From NCBI RefSeq assembly GCF_015356765.1, contig NZ_WTCQ01000003.1:159989-223988 (forward strand): a stretch of 64,000 bases of DNA, given 5' to 3'. The translations under genes and the position numbers were made by a program. The notes under the pieces are model-generated. The model was not told the DNA's origin. It saw only the letters and a program-made list of their open reading frames with translations, and ran no database searches. Origin of the DNA: Candidatus Clavichlamydia salmonicola. GTDB lineage: Bacteria > Chlamydiota > Chlamydiia > Chlamydiales > Chlamydiaceae. Shown one piece after another: positions 20,098-30,916 of this stretch. Position 1 is the first letter of the stretch. The number at the start of each line of letters is the position of its first letter.

Positions 20098-20898
20098 ATG
20101 GGACAAAATTATTTTTTATCCTCTTTGATTTATCCTCGAAATAGTGATATGGTTTCTGAATTTTCTTTTTCTGAAATATTTACGTTAATTCAAGATCATT
20201 TCTCTGTAGCTGATTTAAATAAAGCAAAAATATTATATAGATTTTTTGATTTATCAAATTGGCAGATGTTATGGGCAGGACAACCACTGAATTTCTCTTG
20301 TGAATATGGTGATGAAGCTCTTAATGAAAAATTTTCTCTAATTGAAAAAACTCAAATATATTCAAGTGAAGAAAAGTTACAGTTATTTTTTTGTGATTTT
20401 CTTAACGCATATTTAACTGATCAAGACAGGCTTAAGCATTTTTCTGAACTAGTAAAAGCTTTTATTTTTTTTTATAAAGATACTCCAGGATTTATTGGAG
20501 AATATCTTCAATTTAAAAGTGATTTAAGGATTTTATTAGCAAGTTATCGAGCTAAGCAAAAGAGTCAGCGATTAAGTGAATTTTTGCATAAAACAGAAAT
20601 GAATGATCCATTAACACAATATCTTTTTTGTCATGAAGACAATCCAATATTTTTAGTGCCGCAACAGTATGAAGAACTTGCGATTATATTAAATGATTAT
20701 TATCAAAAACCCTCTTTGTTAAGAAGCCAGTTATTATCCTATGAATCTAGATTTATTAGTGATCAGGCAAAGAGTTATTTTGTTTCTTCTGATTTTGTAT
20801 TAGCACATATGACATTATCATTAATTGCAGAACAGCAGTTTACGCTTTCTTCTACTTTAGAAGATAAGATAACATTAATTGAAAAGGCTATAGCATGA
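20098..20898 (+). CDS. DUF2764-like V-ATPase operon protein
   Basis: The 266-residue protein occupies the place held in chlamydial V-ATPase operons by a conserved protein of unknown function (CT309, DUF2764, by recall). The opening NYFLSSLIYP and a later LIEKTQ-rich helical body agree with that family. In archaeal-type operons this position is held by subunit C, the central-stalk coupler, so a C-like role is possible but unproven. No signal peptide or membrane span is seen. Its stop overlaps the subunit A start by four bases (ATGA), implying translational coupling. Confidence 0.8.
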   Translation: MGQNYFLSSLIYPRNSDMVSEFSFSEIFTLIQDHFSVADLNKAKILYRFFDLSNWQMLWAGQPLNFSCEYGDEALNEKFSLIEKTQIYSSEEKLQLFFCDFLNAYLTDQDRLKHFSELVKAFIFFYKDTPGFIGEYLQFKSDLRILLASYRAKQKSQRLSEFLHKTEMNDPLTQYLFCHEDNPIFLVPQQYEELAIILNDYYQKPSLLRSQLLSYESRFISDQAKSYFVSSDFVLAHMTLSLIAEQQFTLSSTLEDKITLIEKAIA

Positions 20899-22673
20899 AG
20901 AACAAAAAATTGCAGGGAGCCTCAGGAAGGGTTGTTAAGGCATATGGAAACTTGTTAAAGGTATCTTTCGAAGGTAACATTTGCCAAGGTGAAGTGGCTT
21001 TTGTCATAACGGGTGGTGTAGGGCTAAAAGCTGAAACAATCGAAATCTGTGGTTCTGAAGCAAAGTTACAAGTTTTTGAGGAGACCCATGGGGTCAAAAT
21101 GGACGATGAAGTACAATTTTCTGGTCATCGTTTAGAAGCAGAATTAGGTCCAGGATTACTCAAAAATGTTGTAGATGGTTTACAAAATCGACTAGAAGTA
21201 TTAGCTCCTCAAACAGGTGCATTTTTGAAAAGAGGTGTTTATGTAACAGCTCTGGATCATCAAGTGCTATGGGATTATACGCCAGTAGCTAAGGTAGGAG
21301 ATGCCTTAATTAGAGGCGATGTTTTAGGAACAGTGCCAGAAAGTCATTTTTGCCATAAGGTTATGTTGCCTTTTTCATGCTTTCATAAAGTTAATATTAC
21401 ATGGGTTATATCGCCTGGTAAATATACTGTAAATACTGTGGTAGCAAAAGGGAAGGGTCCTGATGGCATCGATCAAGAATTTACAATGTTACAAAAATGG
21501 CCTATTAAAGAACCATTAATTGAAGGGCAAAAAGTTTCTCCAACAGAACCACTATCAGTAGGGCTACGGATTTTAGACACGCAAGTTCCTGTGCTAAAGG
21601 GTGGAACATTTTGTACGCCAGGACCATTTGGAGCAGGAAAAACAGTTCTTCAGCATCATCTTTCTCGCTATGCTAAAACTGATGTTGTGATTTTATGTGC
21701 ATGCGGAGAAAGAGCTGGAGAAGTTGTAGAGGTTTTACAAGAGTTTCCATTTTTAAATGATCCTTATACTAAAGAGCCTTTAATTAATCGCACTGCGATT
21801 ATTTGCAACACATCTTCAATGCCAGTGGCTGCTCGTGAAGCTTCAATATATATGGGGATTACTATAGCTGAATATTATCGTCAAATGGGATTAGATGTTT
21901 TGTTACTTGCTGATTCTACTTCTCGGTGGGCGCAAGCATTAAGAGAAATGTCAGGGCGATTAGAAGAAATTCCTGGTGAAGAGGCTTTTCCAGCTTATCT
22001 TTCATCACGTATTTCAGCTTTTTATGAACGAGCAGGTGTTCTTGCTTTACAAGAAGGTATTCATGGTTCTTTAACAATCTGTGGATCAGTATCACCAGCA
22101 GGAGGTAATTTTGAAGAGCCTGTTACGCGTGCAACTTTGAGTATTGTAGGCGCATTTTGTGGCTTATCAAAAGCTCGAGCAGATTCAAGACGTTATCCAG
22201 CTATAGATCCTTTAATTTCTTGGTCTAAGTATTTAGATCAGGTAGGTATTGTAATGGAAAAGCATTCTTTAGGATGGCTGGATACAGTTCTGCAAGCTCA
22301 AAAATTGCTAGAAGAGCGTAATGAAATTGAACAGCGTATGGAAGTTGTTGGTTCTGATGGTATTTCTATTTCTGATATGGAAATATTTTTAAAAGGAGAG
22401 CTTTATGATTTTTGTTATCTTCAACAAAATGCTTTTGATCCTGTAGATAATTATTGTTCTTCAGAAAGACAATTAGAGTTACTTAAATTGATGCAAAAGA
22501 TTTTTAATACATCATTTGCATATAGTGATGGGGATAGTATTAGAGAATATTTCTTAATTTTACAAAGTAAAATTAAAAACTTGAATGCATTAGTGTTTAA
22601 ATCAGTAGAGTATCAAGAAAATAATCAAGCTATTGAACAATTTGTGGAGCAACACATTAGAGAGGTTTCGTGA
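20895..22673 (+). CDS. atpA: V-type ATPase catalytic subunit A
   Basis: Subunit A hydrolyses or makes ATP in the A3B3 head. The 592 residues are full length. The Walker A motif GPFGAGKT is at residues 243-250, after the V-type bulge domain that holds [45 protein letters not shown] and [10 protein letters not shown] follow as in other A subunits. It starts with ATG inside the upstream stop and ends overlapping the GTG of subunit B. The complex either pumps ions using host-derived ATP or makes ATP; direction cannot be read from sequence. Confidence 0.98.
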   Translation: MKNKKLQGASGRVVKAYGNLLKVSFEGNICQGEVAFVITGGVGLKAETIEICGSEAKLQVFEETHGVKMDDEVQFSGHRLEAELGPGLLKNVVDGLQNRLEVLAPQTGAFLKRGVYVTALDHQVLWDYTPVAKVGDALIRGDVLGTVPESHFCHKVMLPFSCFHKVNITWVISPGKYTVNTVVAKGKGPDGIDQEFTMLQKWPIKEPLIEGQKVSPTEPLSVGLRILDTQVPVLKGGTFCTPGPFGAGKTVLQHHLSRYAKTDVVILCACGERAGEVVEVLQEFPFLNDPYTKEPLINRTAIICNTSSMPVAAREASIYMGITIAEYYRQMGLDVLLLADSTSRWAQALREMSGRLEEIPGEEAFPAYLSSRISAFYERAGVLALQEGIHGSLTICGSVSPAGGNFEEPVTRATLSIVGAFCGLSKARADSRRYPAIDPLISWSKYLDQVGIVMEKHSLGWLDTVLQAQKLLEERNEIEQRMEVVGSDGISISDMEIFLKGELYDFCYLQQNAFDPVDNYCSSERQLELLKLMQKIFNTSFAYSDGDSIREYFLILQSKIKNLNALVFKSVEYQENNQAIEQFVEQHIREVS

Positions 22674-23974
22674 AAAAAGTATATACGAAAATTCAAAATA
22701 TTAAAGGAAGCTTAATTACTCTGGAAGCTGATAAAGCTGGTTTAGGGGATTTGGTAATGATTAAACGAAAGGATGGGTGTAAGTTTTTGAGCTCTGTCAT
22801 TGCTTTTGATGGTAATGCAGTTACTTTACAAGTTTTTGGTGGCACTAATGGAATTTCCACTTCTGATGAGGTTGTTTTTTTACATAGACCTATGGAATTT
22901 ACTTTTGATAATTCCTTATTAGGCAGGTCTTTTAATAGTTTAGGTTTACCAATAGATGGGGGTAATCCTATCCAAGGCGATCCTTTGCCTATTAATACAC
23001 CATGTTTTAACCCAGTATGTCGAGCAGCACCCAGACAAATGGTGCGTACCAATATTCCTTTAATTGATGTGTTTAATTGTTTGGTTAAATCACAAAAAAT
23101 TCCTATTTTTGCTGCTCCAGGCGAAGAATATAATAAACTACTTTTACGAATTTGTAATCAAACAGATGCAGATGTAGTAGTTATTGGTGGAATGGGATTA
23201 TCTTTTTTTGATTATCGTTTATTTATGGATAACGCAGAAAATCATGGAGCCGCAGGAAAAACAGTAATGTTTGTTCATCGAGCTGTAGATCCTTCTGTAG
23301 AATGTATTTTAGTTCCAGACATGGCTTTAGCTTGTGCAGAACGTTTTGCTGTAGATAAAGGCAAAAATGTTTTAGTTCTTTTAAGTGATATGACTGCATT
23401 TGCGGATGCATTGAAAGAAATTTCAGTGACAATGGATCAAATTCCAGCAAATAGAGGCTATCCAGGTTCTTTATATTCTGATTTAGCTTCTCGTTATGAG
23501 AAAGCTGTTGAGATTAAAGGAGGAGGATCTGTCACTATTGTAAGTGTAACTACTATGCCTGGTGATGATATTACACATCCTGTTCCAGATAATACTGGAT
23601 TTATTACAGAAGGCCAGTTTTACATGAAGGGTGGACGAATTGATCCTTTTGGTTCTCTTTCTCGTTTGAAACAATTAGTAATAGGTAAGGTTACTCGGGA
23701 AGATCATGGAGATTTAGCGAATGCTTTAGTTCGTTTGTATGCAGATTCAGGTAAAGCTAAAGAAAGATCTTCTATGGGTTTTCGTTTAAGTGCATGGGAT
23801 GAAAAACTTGTACAATTTGCAACTTTGTTTGAAAACGAATTAATGCATCCAGATGTCAATTTACCTTTAGATGATGCTTTAAATGTAGGATGGAAGATTT
23901 TGGCAACATGTTTTAGTCGAGATGAAGTTGGAATAAAGAAACATTTGATAGATACTTATTGGTTGAATGAATGA
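22670..23974 (+). CDS. atpB: V-type ATPase subunit B
   Basis: Subunit B is the non-catalytic partner in the ATPase head. The 434 residues start at GTG 22670, which overlaps the subunit A stop (GTGA). The P-loop is degenerate, reading [13 protein letters not shown] where the catalytic subunit has a Walker A motif, as expected for [21 protein letters not shown] and [14 protein letters not shown] are characteristic. [21 protein letters not shown] is the family's conserved block, quoted in part. It is coupled to subunit D by an ATGA overlap. Confidence 0.97.
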   Translation: MKKVYTKIQNIKGSLITLEADKAGLGDLVMIKRKDGCKFLSSVIAFDGNAVTLQVFGGTNGISTSDEVVFLHRPMEFTFDNSLLGRSFNSLGLPIDGGNPIQGDPLPINTPCFNPVCRAAPRQMVRTNIPLIDVFNCLVKSQKIPIFAAPGEEYNKLLLRICNQTDADVVVIGGMGLSFFDYRLFMDNAENHGAAGKTVMFVHRAVDPSVECILVPDMALACAERFAVDKGKNVLVLLSDMTAFADALKEISVTMDQIPANRGYPGSLYSDLASRYEKAVEIKGGGSVTIVSVTTMPGDDITHPVPDNTGFITEGQFYMKGGRIDPFGSLSRLKQLVIGKVTREDHGDLANALVRLYADSGKAKERSSMGFRLSAWDEKLVQFATLFENELMHPDVNLPLDDALNVGWKILATCFSRDEVGIKKHLIDTYWLNE

Positions 23975-24585
23975 AAACGTTGCGACTCACAAAAAATGAA
24001 CTTAAAGGAGAGATGTCTCGTTTAGCTCGTTTAGAGCAATATTTGCCAACTTTAAAGTTAAAGAAAGTGTTATTGCAGTGTGAAGTGGATCAAATGCTTT
24101 ATGAACAAGATTGCTTAAAAGAAAAGTTGGATGCTTTTCGAGATGTTTTAATGGAGTCAGCAATTTTATTTACTGTCCCAACTCATTGCCCTATTAAGGA
24201 TATGCTTCAAATTGAAGAAATTTCCTATCGCAAAAGAAATATAGCAGGAATGGAAGTCAAATTTGTTGATTACATAGATTTTAAAGAATTTTTTTGTGGT
24301 ATTATAGATACACCTGTTTGGTGGGATTCATTTATAGAGCAATTAAGAAATTTTAAAAAAGTATTTGAACAAGTAAAGCAAGTTAATAAAAATAAGGAAA
24401 TACTTGATAAAGAGCTACATACTATTTCTTTGAGAGTTAGTTTATTTGAAAAAAATTTAATTCCTAAAACTCTTCAAAATATTAAAAAAATTAGAATTTT
24501 TTTAGAAGATCAGGCTATTTCTACGTTAGGGCAGATCAAAATGGCAAAAAAAAAATTACAAATGAAGAATAGTAGGGCCATATGA
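23971..24585 (+). CDS. atpD: V-type ATPase subunit D
   Basis: Subunit D is the rotating central shaft. The 204 residues begin with [20 protein letters not shown], close to the family's conserved N-terminal helix, and are predicted to be two long antiparallel helices separated by a short globular part around residues 60-110. The C-terminal helix is rich in Lys, Gln and Leu. ATGA overlaps join it to subunit B and to subunit I. Confidence 0.95.
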   Translation: MKTLRLTKNELKGEMSRLARLEQYLPTLKLKKVLLQCEVDQMLYEQDCLKEKLDAFRDVLMESAILFTVPTHCPIKDMLQIEEISYRKRNIAGMEVKFVDYIDFKEFFCGIIDTPVWWDSFIEQLRNFKKVFEQVKQVNKNKEILDKELHTISLRVSLFEKNLIPKTLQNIKKIRIFLEDQAISTLGQIKMAKKKLQMKNSRAI

Positions 24586-26522
24586 GAGCGAAATTAAAAA
24601 AAATATTGTTCTTTGGCCCTAAAGATAATCGGAAGCAGTTTTTAAAATTATGTCGTGATCAGTCAGAAGTAGAATTTATAGGTGCATCTAAAGAGTTATC
24701 TCACAAAGTATTATCAGAAGATGCGGGGCTGATTTCTGAAGCATTAATGGTGGTTCAAGAATATCAATTATCAGAAAAAACTGGATTAACTGATCAAAAT
24801 CAGAATACTGCAGTGATGCATCATGTCGAAAGAATTATAGAACTATATCATACTCATTCCAAAATAATGGATGAGTTAAAACATTTGTATAAAGAAATAG
24901 AAAAACTTACTCCTATAGGAGATGTTACTCTTGCTGATATAGAACATTTATCTCTATCCTTTAAAAAGCCAATTAGTTTTTATGAATGTATAAAAGGTCA
25001 TATCCCAGCTGCACAGAATGAGGATGATCATGTAGTATTTATCACCCATCATTTAGCTAGGTCTTTTTTTGTCTTGATAGGTGAATGTGAAGCTTGTTGT
25101 AAAAAAGGAATTAAATTTTCTATCCAAATTTCTTTAAAAGATTTAAATAAAGAAGTAGTAGTTAAAGAGCAGCAGATTAAAAAAATTGAAAAAGAATTAA
25201 AAATTCTTTCTGATAACCAAACTCATTTAAGAAAAGCTTTTGCTCAAGAAGTTGATAAATTTCGATTACAAAGTGTGCAATCAGCATCTGCACTTTTGTT
25301 AAATGATAAATATTTTGCTTTAGAGGGATGGGTACCTGTGGAACAGTTAGAGCAGGTAAGCAAACTTGCTCAATCAGTGACTGTTTTCATTGAAGAGTTA
25401 ACTATTGATCCTGATGAAGTGATTCCTACATATTTACAAAATAAAACAATGGGAAAATTAGGCGAAGACTTAGTTGTTCTTTATGATATTCCATCTTCTC
25501 AAGAAAAAGATCCTTCTAAATGGGTATTAGGTAGTTTTATCTGCTTTTTTTCTATTATTATTGGAGATGCAGGATATGGTTTAATTTTCTTATTAGCTTT
25601 AGGATTAGGTTTATTTGGATTACAATCAAAAAAGAAAAAAATTCCACAAGCTACAAAAAGATTTGTGAAATTAGCCATGATATTAAGTCTTGCTTGCGTT
25701 GTTTGGGGAGTATTGGACTCTGCATTTTTTGGATTACATATATCACCTTTAAGTTCTTTAAAAAAAGTTTCATTAAAACATTTATTGGTTACTAAAAAAG
25801 CTGATTATTTAATAAAGAATAAACCTGCAGTTTATAAAGAATTATTAAAAGAATATCCAAAATTACAACAATCGAAGACTGGATTATCTTTTTGTACAGA
25901 TGTTGTTAAACAGGGAACTGTATTTCCTATATATGATATGCTAGCTGGACAAGCTGCGATGGAAATAGCTTTATTTATTGGTGTGATTCATTTGACTATG
26001 GCTTTTCTTAGACATTTAAGAAGTGAAGTAAGTGGGCTAGGATGGATTATTTTTATGCTAGGTTGTTACTTGTATGTTCCTGTGTATTTGGGGACATTTA
26101 CAATAGTTAATTATTTATTTGGACTATCACCCATATTATGTGGTCAATGGGGCATGTGGATGCTTTATGGTGGTGTCAGTTTAGCTATGGTATTTATCTT
26201 AATTAAAAAAAAGATAGCAGGTTTAGCTGAAATAGCTTTAGTTATTCAGGTGTTTTCAGATGTACTATCATATGTAAGGCTTTATGCTTTAGCTTTGGCT
26301 GGAGGGATGATGGCTCAAACTTTTAATGAAATGGCGGCATCTTTGCCGTTAGTTTTAGGTATAGTTGTTTTATTGCTTGGACATTCAGTTAATATTTTAT
26401 TAGGTGTTATGGGTGGAGTCATTCATGGCCTACGACTGAATTTTATTGAATGGTATCACTATGGGTTTGAAGGAGGAGGAAAATTATTTTCTCCACTAAA
26501 AAAAATCCAAATAGAAGAATAA
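24582..26522 (+). CDS. atpI: V-type ATPase subunit I (membrane subunit a)
   Basis: Subunit I forms the ion half-channels facing the K ring. The 646 residues have a soluble helical N-terminal half, with coiled coil near 175-220, and about seven transmembrane segments from residue 310 onward. The conserved arginine helix is in SDVLSYVRLYALALAGGMMAQ, quoted in part, followed by NILLGVMGGVIHGLRLNFIEWY. Start and stop coupling with subunit D is by ATGA; subunit K follows 21 bases later. Confidence 0.96.
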   Translation: MRAKLKKILFFGPKDNRKQFLKLCRDQSEVEFIGASKELSHKVLSEDAGLISEALMVVQEYQLSEKTGLTDQNQNTAVMHHVERIIELYHTHSKIMDELKHLYKEIEKLTPIGDVTLADIEHLSLSFKKPISFYECIKGHIPAAQNEDDHVVFITHHLARSFFVLIGECEACCKKGIKFSIQISLKDLNKEVVVKEQQIKKIEKELKILSDNQTHLRKAFAQEVDKFRLQSVQSASALLLNDKYFALEGWVPVEQLEQVSKLAQSVTVFIEELTIDPDEVIPTYLQNKTMGKLGEDLVVLYDIPSSQEKDPSKWVLGSFICFFSIIIGDAGYGLIFLLALGLGLFGLQSKKKKIPQATKRFVKLAMILSLACVVWGVLDSAFFGLHISPLSSLKKVSLKHLLVTKKADYLIKNKPAVYKELLKEYPKLQQSKTGLSFCTDVVKQGTVFPIYDMLAGQAAMEIALFIGVIHLTMAFLRHLRSEVSGLGWIIFMLGCYLYVPVYLGTFTIVNYLFGLSPILCGQWGMWMLYGGVSLAMVFILIKKKIAGLAEIALVIQVFSDVLSYVRLYALALAGGMMAQTFNEMAASLPLVLGIVVLLLGHSVNILLGVMGGVIHGLRLNFIEWYHYGFEGGGKLFSPLKKIQIEE

Positions 26523-26543
26523 TTTATTAAGGAGATCCTTATT

Positions 26544-26969
26544 ATGACAGATATTACTGTTGTTGGCCCTGTTTTGCTATTGGGTCTTGCTATGGCAGGA
26601 AGTGCTATAGGTTGTGGAATTGCAGGTGTTGCTTCTCATGCTATAATGAGTCGTATTGAAGAAGGACATGGAAAAGTAATTGGAATTGCTTCTATGCCAG
26701 CCTCTCAATCAATTTATGGATTTATTCTAATGTTATTGATGAAGAATGCTATTCAAGATGGAACGTTATCCTCTGTGGGTGGGATTGCTATTGGTTTGTC
26801 AGTTGGTGTGGCATTATTGATGTCATCATGGATGCAAGGAAAATGTTGCGTAAGTGCGATTCATGCTTTTGCTAGAAATGAAGCAGTGTATGGTAAATGC
26901 TTTGCTGCAGTAGGTATTGTTGAGTCATTTGCATTATTTGCTTTTGTTTTTGCGTTATTATTGTTGTAA
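26544..26969 (+). CDS. atpK: V-type ATPase subunit K (proteolipid ring)
   Basis: Subunit K makes the rotating membrane ring. The 141 residues form four hydrophobic helices in two hairpins; the first contains LAMAGSAIGCGIAG. The last helix carries the ion-binding carboxylate in GIVESFALFAFV. The first hairpin has no equivalent acidic residue in its second helix, so each subunit probably offers one site, as in bacterial V-type rings. AAGGAGATCC provides the ribosome binding site. A perfect-stem terminator lies 111 bases downstream. Confidence 0.96.
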   Translation: MTDITVVGPVLLLGLAMAGSAIGCGIAGVASHAIMSRIEEGHGKVIGIASMPASQSIYGFILMLLMKNAIQDGTLSSVGGIAIGLSVGVALLMSSWMQGKCCVSAIHAFARNEAVYGKCFAAVGIVESFALFAFVFALLLL

Positions 26970-27080
26970 TTTTTCATGATAATTCATTTTAAGGAATTTT
27001 TTGTTTTTATTTAAAAATACATATTAAATTTAGATTTTTTAAATAGAAGATTTCTTCTTTTTTTAATTTATTAATTAATG

Positions 27081-27123
27081 AATCTGGTTAAATTTTATTA
27101 AAAAAATCTAACCAGATTTTTCT
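27081..27123 (+). terminator. Rho-independent terminator of the V-ATPase operon
   Basis: AATCTGGTTA at 27081-27090 pairs perfectly with TAACCAGATT at 27109-27118 around an 18-base loop, and the stem runs into a short T-run. It separates atpK from valS; the valS ATG is only about 20 bases downstream, so the structure might also influence valS expression. Confidence 0.75.
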
Positions 27124-27141
27124 TATATTCGTGGAGATGGT

Positions 27142-29985
27142 ATGGAAGATTCTTTTGAAATTCCTAAGAGTTATGATCCAAAGTTAATTGAATCATCTTG
27201 TTATGAAGCGTGGGAACTTTCTGGGGCTTTTATAGCCAATCCTTATTCAGAGAAGCCAGCTTATTCTATCATCATGCCTCCTCCAAATGTCACTGGCGTT
27301 CTGCACATGGGACATGCGCTTGTAAATATATTACAAGATACTCTAATTCGATGGAAAAGAATGAGTGGATACGAAGTATTATGGGTTCCTGGAACAGATC
27401 ATGCTGGTATTGCTACTCAATCTGTTGTTGAGCGTCATTTGGAAGTAAGTTTAGGAAAAAAAAGATATCATTTTTCTCGAGAGGAGTTTTTAGAGCATGT
27501 TTTTTCTTGGAAAGAGCAGTGTGAAACAACAATATTGTCACAGCTTAAAAAATTAGGTTGTTCATGCGATTGGTCACGATTACGTTTTACTATGGATCGT
27601 GGATCTAACTTTGCTGTTAAAAAAGTTTTTAAAAGTTTTTTTGATCAAGGGTTAATTGCCCGAAGTAATTACCTTGTTAATTGGGATCCAGTTACAGAAA
27701 CCGCCTTAGCTGATGATGAAGTTGAGTATGAAGATAGAGAAGGCTTTCTATGGTATATTCATTATCCAGTTATTGATAGTGAAGAAGTTATTACAGTTGC
27801 TACAACTCGGCCAGAGACTTTATTTGGAGACACAGCTGTTGCAGTATCCCCAGATGATCCTCGCTATGTTATGTTAAAAAATAAACAGGTACAAATTCCT
27901 TTATCGGGAAGGAAAATACCTATTATTGAAGATTATCGTATTGATCCTATGTTTGGTACAGGGGCAGTCAAAATCACTCCTGCTCATGACTTTAATGATC
28001 ACTTAATTGGAAGGGATCATAATTTACCAAGTATCAATATTTTGCTACCCAATGGAAGATTAAATGAGCTGGGTGGATCATTTTCTGGAATGACGATGGA
28101 AGAGGCCAGGCAAGCTGTAGTTAATGCTCTAAGGGAACAAGGCTTTTTAGCTAAAAAAGAAGCTCATTCTATGCATGTAGGAGTATCATATCGTTCAGGA
28201 GCTGTTATTGAACCATTTTTATCTGATCAATGGTTTGTGAAAGTAGAATCATTTGTTCCATGGTTACGTGATGTTATAGAATCATCTCAAGTTAAGTTAT
28301 TTCCAGAAAATTGGGAAATTACATATTTTCGATGGATAGATAATTTAAGGGATTGGTGTATTAGCAGACAATTATGGTGGGGTCATCGTATTCCTATTTG
28401 GTATAACAAAACAGATCCAACAAAGATGATTTGCTATATTGAAGATGGTGAACCAGAAGAAGTTAAAAATAATCCAAATGATTGGTATCAAGATGAAGAT
28501 GTTTTAGATACATGGTTTTCTTCAGGCTTATGGCCATTAACATGCTTTAATTGGCCTGATGAAAATTCTCCTGAATGGAAGAAATTTTATCCATCAGCTG
28601 TTTTAGTAACAGGGCATGATATTTTGTTTTTCTGGGTCGCACGCATGTTATTAATGGGTGGAGGGTTAACTAAAAAGTCACCATTTGAACATGTTTTTCT
28701 TCATGGGTTAATTTATGGAAAATCTTATAAAAGAAAAAATATAGATGGCAGCTTGACCTATGTAACAGGTGAAGAAAAATATGCGTATGATACATCAGAA
28801 AAGCCTGTGCCAGTGGATGTTTTTTCTAAATGGGAAAAGTTATCTAAGAGTAAAGGCAATGTTATAGACCCCATAGATGTAATTGCTAAATATGGTACTG
28901 ATGCAGTTAGAATGACTTTATGCTCATGTGCAAACCAATCACCACAAATTGACTTAGATTATCGACGTTTTGAAGAATTTAAAAACTTCATTAATAAGAT
29001 CTGGAATGGTGCTCGTTTTGTATTAATGAATTTAGAGGATCTTTCAGGAGAAGATTTTTCAGAGGGATTAGATCATCATTTATTCTCATTAGAAGATGAA
29101 TATATGTTTTCTATTCTAAATAGACTATGTGAAAGTACTAATCAAGATCTAAGTGGTTATTCTTTTGATAAAGCTTCAATAAATGTTTATGAATTTTTTT
29201 GGAATGATTTTTGTTCTAATTATTTAGAAATTATAAAGCCATATTTATTTTCTAAACATGGCACATCTCAAGAGCGTAAAAATAAGCAAAAGATTTTATT
29301 GATATTGCTTACTTGTTCTATAGGTCTTATGCATCCATTTATTCCATTTATCACAGAAGAACTGTTTGGTTTGTTGAAGAAGAAGATGACAGGCCTTCAA
29401 AAGAGAAAAGGAGCAGATGTTTATACTACTTTTATTGTAGATTTTTTATTAAGTCCATCATGTATGCAAGCGCCATATCCACAGGTGTTAAGAAAAAAAG
29501 ATATTAGTAAAAATATAGAAGAAGATTTTGCTGTTGCAGCGAGGTTAGTAGCCACTATTCGCAAAATTCGTGGAGAGATGGGCATCTCTGTTAAAACTCC
29601 AGTAGATGTAATTCTTGTTTGTAAAAATATGAAAAAAGGAAATTTATATGCACCAATAGTTAAATCATTGATTCGTGCACATCAATTCACTTTAACTAAA
29701 GAAGAGCCTGTAGAGGCATTTGGTTCCCATGCTTTTACAGATGGAATAAAAGTCATAGTTATTCTTCCTGAAGAGATGGCTGATAAAGAGCTTGAAAGAC
29801 TTAATAAAGAGTTAACAAAGATTATAGAGCAGCAATCTAGGGTAGCTATTCTTTTAGCTAATTCTGAATTTATGTCTAAAGCAGATTCTTCTTTAGTAGA
29901 TAAAAAAAAGAAATTAATTGAATCTTTAAGACAAGAAGAAATATTTATTAAAGATAAAATACAGTTAATGAATATTAATAATTAA
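27142..29985 (+). CDS. valS: Valyl-tRNA synthetase
   Basis: ValRS attaches valine to tRNA-Val and edits mischarged threonine. The 947 residues are full length. The class I HIGH motif reads HMGH at residues 55-58, DHAGIATQ follows, the editing domain shows TTRPETLFGDTAVAV, and the KMSKS loop reads KLSKSKGN near residue 566. The C-terminus has the coiled coil typical of ValRS (ELERLNKELTKI). It follows the V-ATPase operon as I recall in C. trachomatis. A terminator stem shared with bioY follows the stop. Confidence 0.98.
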   Translation: MEDSFEIPKSYDPKLIESSCYEAWELSGAFIANPYSEKPAYSIIMPPPNVTGVLHMGHALVNILQDTLIRWKRMSGYEVLWVPGTDHAGIATQSVVERHLEVSLGKKRYHFSREEFLEHVFSWKEQCETTILSQLKKLGCSCDWSRLRFTMDRGSNFAVKKVFKSFFDQGLIARSNYLVNWDPVTETALADDEVEYEDREGFLWYIHYPVIDSEEVITVATTRPETLFGDTAVAVSPDDPRYVMLKNKQVQIPLSGRKIPIIEDYRIDPMFGTGAVKITPAHDFNDHLIGRDHNLPSINILLPNGRLNELGGSFSGMTMEEARQAVVNALREQGFLAKKEAHSMHVGVSYRSGAVIEPFLSDQWFVKVESFVPWLRDVIESSQVKLFPENWEITYFRWIDNLRDWCISRQLWWGHRIPIWYNKTDPTKMICYIEDGEPEEVKNNPNDWYQDEDVLDTWFSSGLWPLTCFNWPDENSPEWKKFYPSAVLVTGHDILFFWVARMLLMGGGLTKKSPFEHVFLHGLIYGKSYKRKNIDGSLTYVTGEEKYAYDTSEKPVPVDVFSKWEKLSKSKGNVIDPIDVIAKYGTDAVRMTLCSCANQSPQIDLDYRRFEEFKNFINKIWNGARFVLMNLEDLSGEDFSEGLDHHLFSLEDEYMFSILNRLCESTNQDLSGYSFDKASINVYEFFWNDFCSNYLEIIKPYLFSKHGTSQERKNKQKILLILLTCSIGLMHPFIPFITEELFGLLKKKMTGLQKRKGADVYTTFIVDFLLSPSCMQAPYPQVLRKKDISKNIEEDFAVAARLVATIRKIRGEMGISVKTPVDVILVCKNMKKGNLYAPIVKSLIRAHQFTLTKEEPVEAFGSHAFTDGIKVIVILPEEMADKELERLNKELTKIIEQQSRVAILLANSEFMSKADSSLVDKKKKLIESLRQEEIFIKDKIQLMNINN

Positions 29986-29997
29986 TGCATTAATTTA

Positions 29998-30034
29998 ATA
30001 AAAAACCCTGAAAATAAAAATTCAGGGTTTTTTT
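29998..30034. terminator. Bidirectional terminator between valS and bioY
   Basis: AAACCCTGAA and TTCAGGGTTT form a stem around AATAAAAA, with T-runs on both strands (seven T on the plus side, poly-A on the other). It is placed between two convergent genes and can serve both. Confidence 0.85.
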
Positions 30035-30051
30035 ATGCATAAGTAAAAAGC

Positions 30052-30621
30052 TTATTTTTTGCCAAAACGTGCAAGAGTAAAATAGAATACAAAAAAATTA
30101 CTCATGGCTCCTGTTAATATAAATGGCAACATGCCAGAAAGAAAAGCTTGTTTCCAGCCCAGCATAGGAACTAATCGAAGAGATCCTAGTGTTAAGCAAG
30201 TTCCTAACATTAAGAAAAGCAGTCCAAGAAAATTAGCTGAAACTTTTTTATTTTGCTTATCAGAAAATTTACCTATGAAGTAAGCCATGATGGGCATAGC
30301 AGCTAAGTATCCTCCTGTAGGGCCAAATACTACATAAGCTAATCCAGATGCACCAGCAGCGAAGCAAGGAACTCCCATTATACCTTGTAGAATATAGAAA
30401 AGGATAATGCTAGTGCCTTTTTTTTTCCCAAAAGTCCAAGCTATAAGAGGAAGCATGGCTGTTTGTAAAGTAAGAGGGACAACAGAACACCATAAAGGTA
30501 TAGCAATGTGTGCTGATAATGACATTAAGCAAATGCCACCTAAAATACATATAAAAGTTTGAATATGTGTTGATATTTTGTTACGTGAAGATATCAAAAA
30601 TAAAAAAGAAGATTCATACAT
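30052..30621 (-). CDS. bioY: BioY biotin transporter
   Basis: BioY is the substrate-binding membrane subunit of ECF-type biotin importers. The 189 residues have about six hydrophobic segments; AHIAIPLWCSVVPLTLQT near the N-terminus and GVPCFAAGASGLAYVVFGPTGGYLAAMP, quoted in part, are the family's signature loops. No EcfA or EcfT gene is adjacent, so it acts alone or with components elsewhere. AGGTG lies at a good distance before the ATG. Biotin import would support acetyl-CoA carboxylase, whose accA gene lies at 41534-42499. Confidence 0.93.
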   Translation of the reverse strand: MYESSFLFLISSRNKISTHIQTFICILGGICLMSLSAHIAIPLWCSVVPLTLQTAMLPLIAWTFGKKKGTSIILFYILQGIMGVPCFAAGASGLAYVVFGPTGGYLAAMPIMAYFIGKFSDKQNKKVSANFLGLLFLMLGTCLTLGSLRLVPMLGWKQAFLSGMLPFILTGAMSNFFVFYFTLARFGKK

Positions 30622-30731
30622 GAGAACACCTAATTATATTTATCAAGTCCATATAATAGCAGAGAGTTTCTGAAAGTGCAAGCGAGAGAGATTTAAGTCA
30701 ATAATTAGGAATCTTAAAGAAGAAAAAAGGA

Positions 30732-30803
30732 CTCCGGAAGATGGATTCGAACCAACGACCAATAGATTAACAGTCTACTGCTCTACCGCTGAGCTATTCC
30801 GGA
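30732..30803 (-). tRNA. tRNA-Asn (GTT)
   Basis: On the minus strand: acceptor TCCGGAA/TTCCGGA, D-arm GCTC/GAGC, anticodon loop CTGTTAA (anticodon GTT) and T-arm with TTCGAAT. The first base is U, a feature of bacterial tRNA-Asn. The discriminator is G and no CCA is encoded. It lies between bioY and an AsmA-like gene. Confidence 0.96.
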
Positions 30804-30916
30804 ATGAACTGATGATTCTACACTTCATAAGAAATACTTGTAAATATTTTTAATGTATTTTTGCAAAAATAGAAACAATTTGTAATTGAAATTATGAATT
30901 TGGGTCAGAAAAGAGT

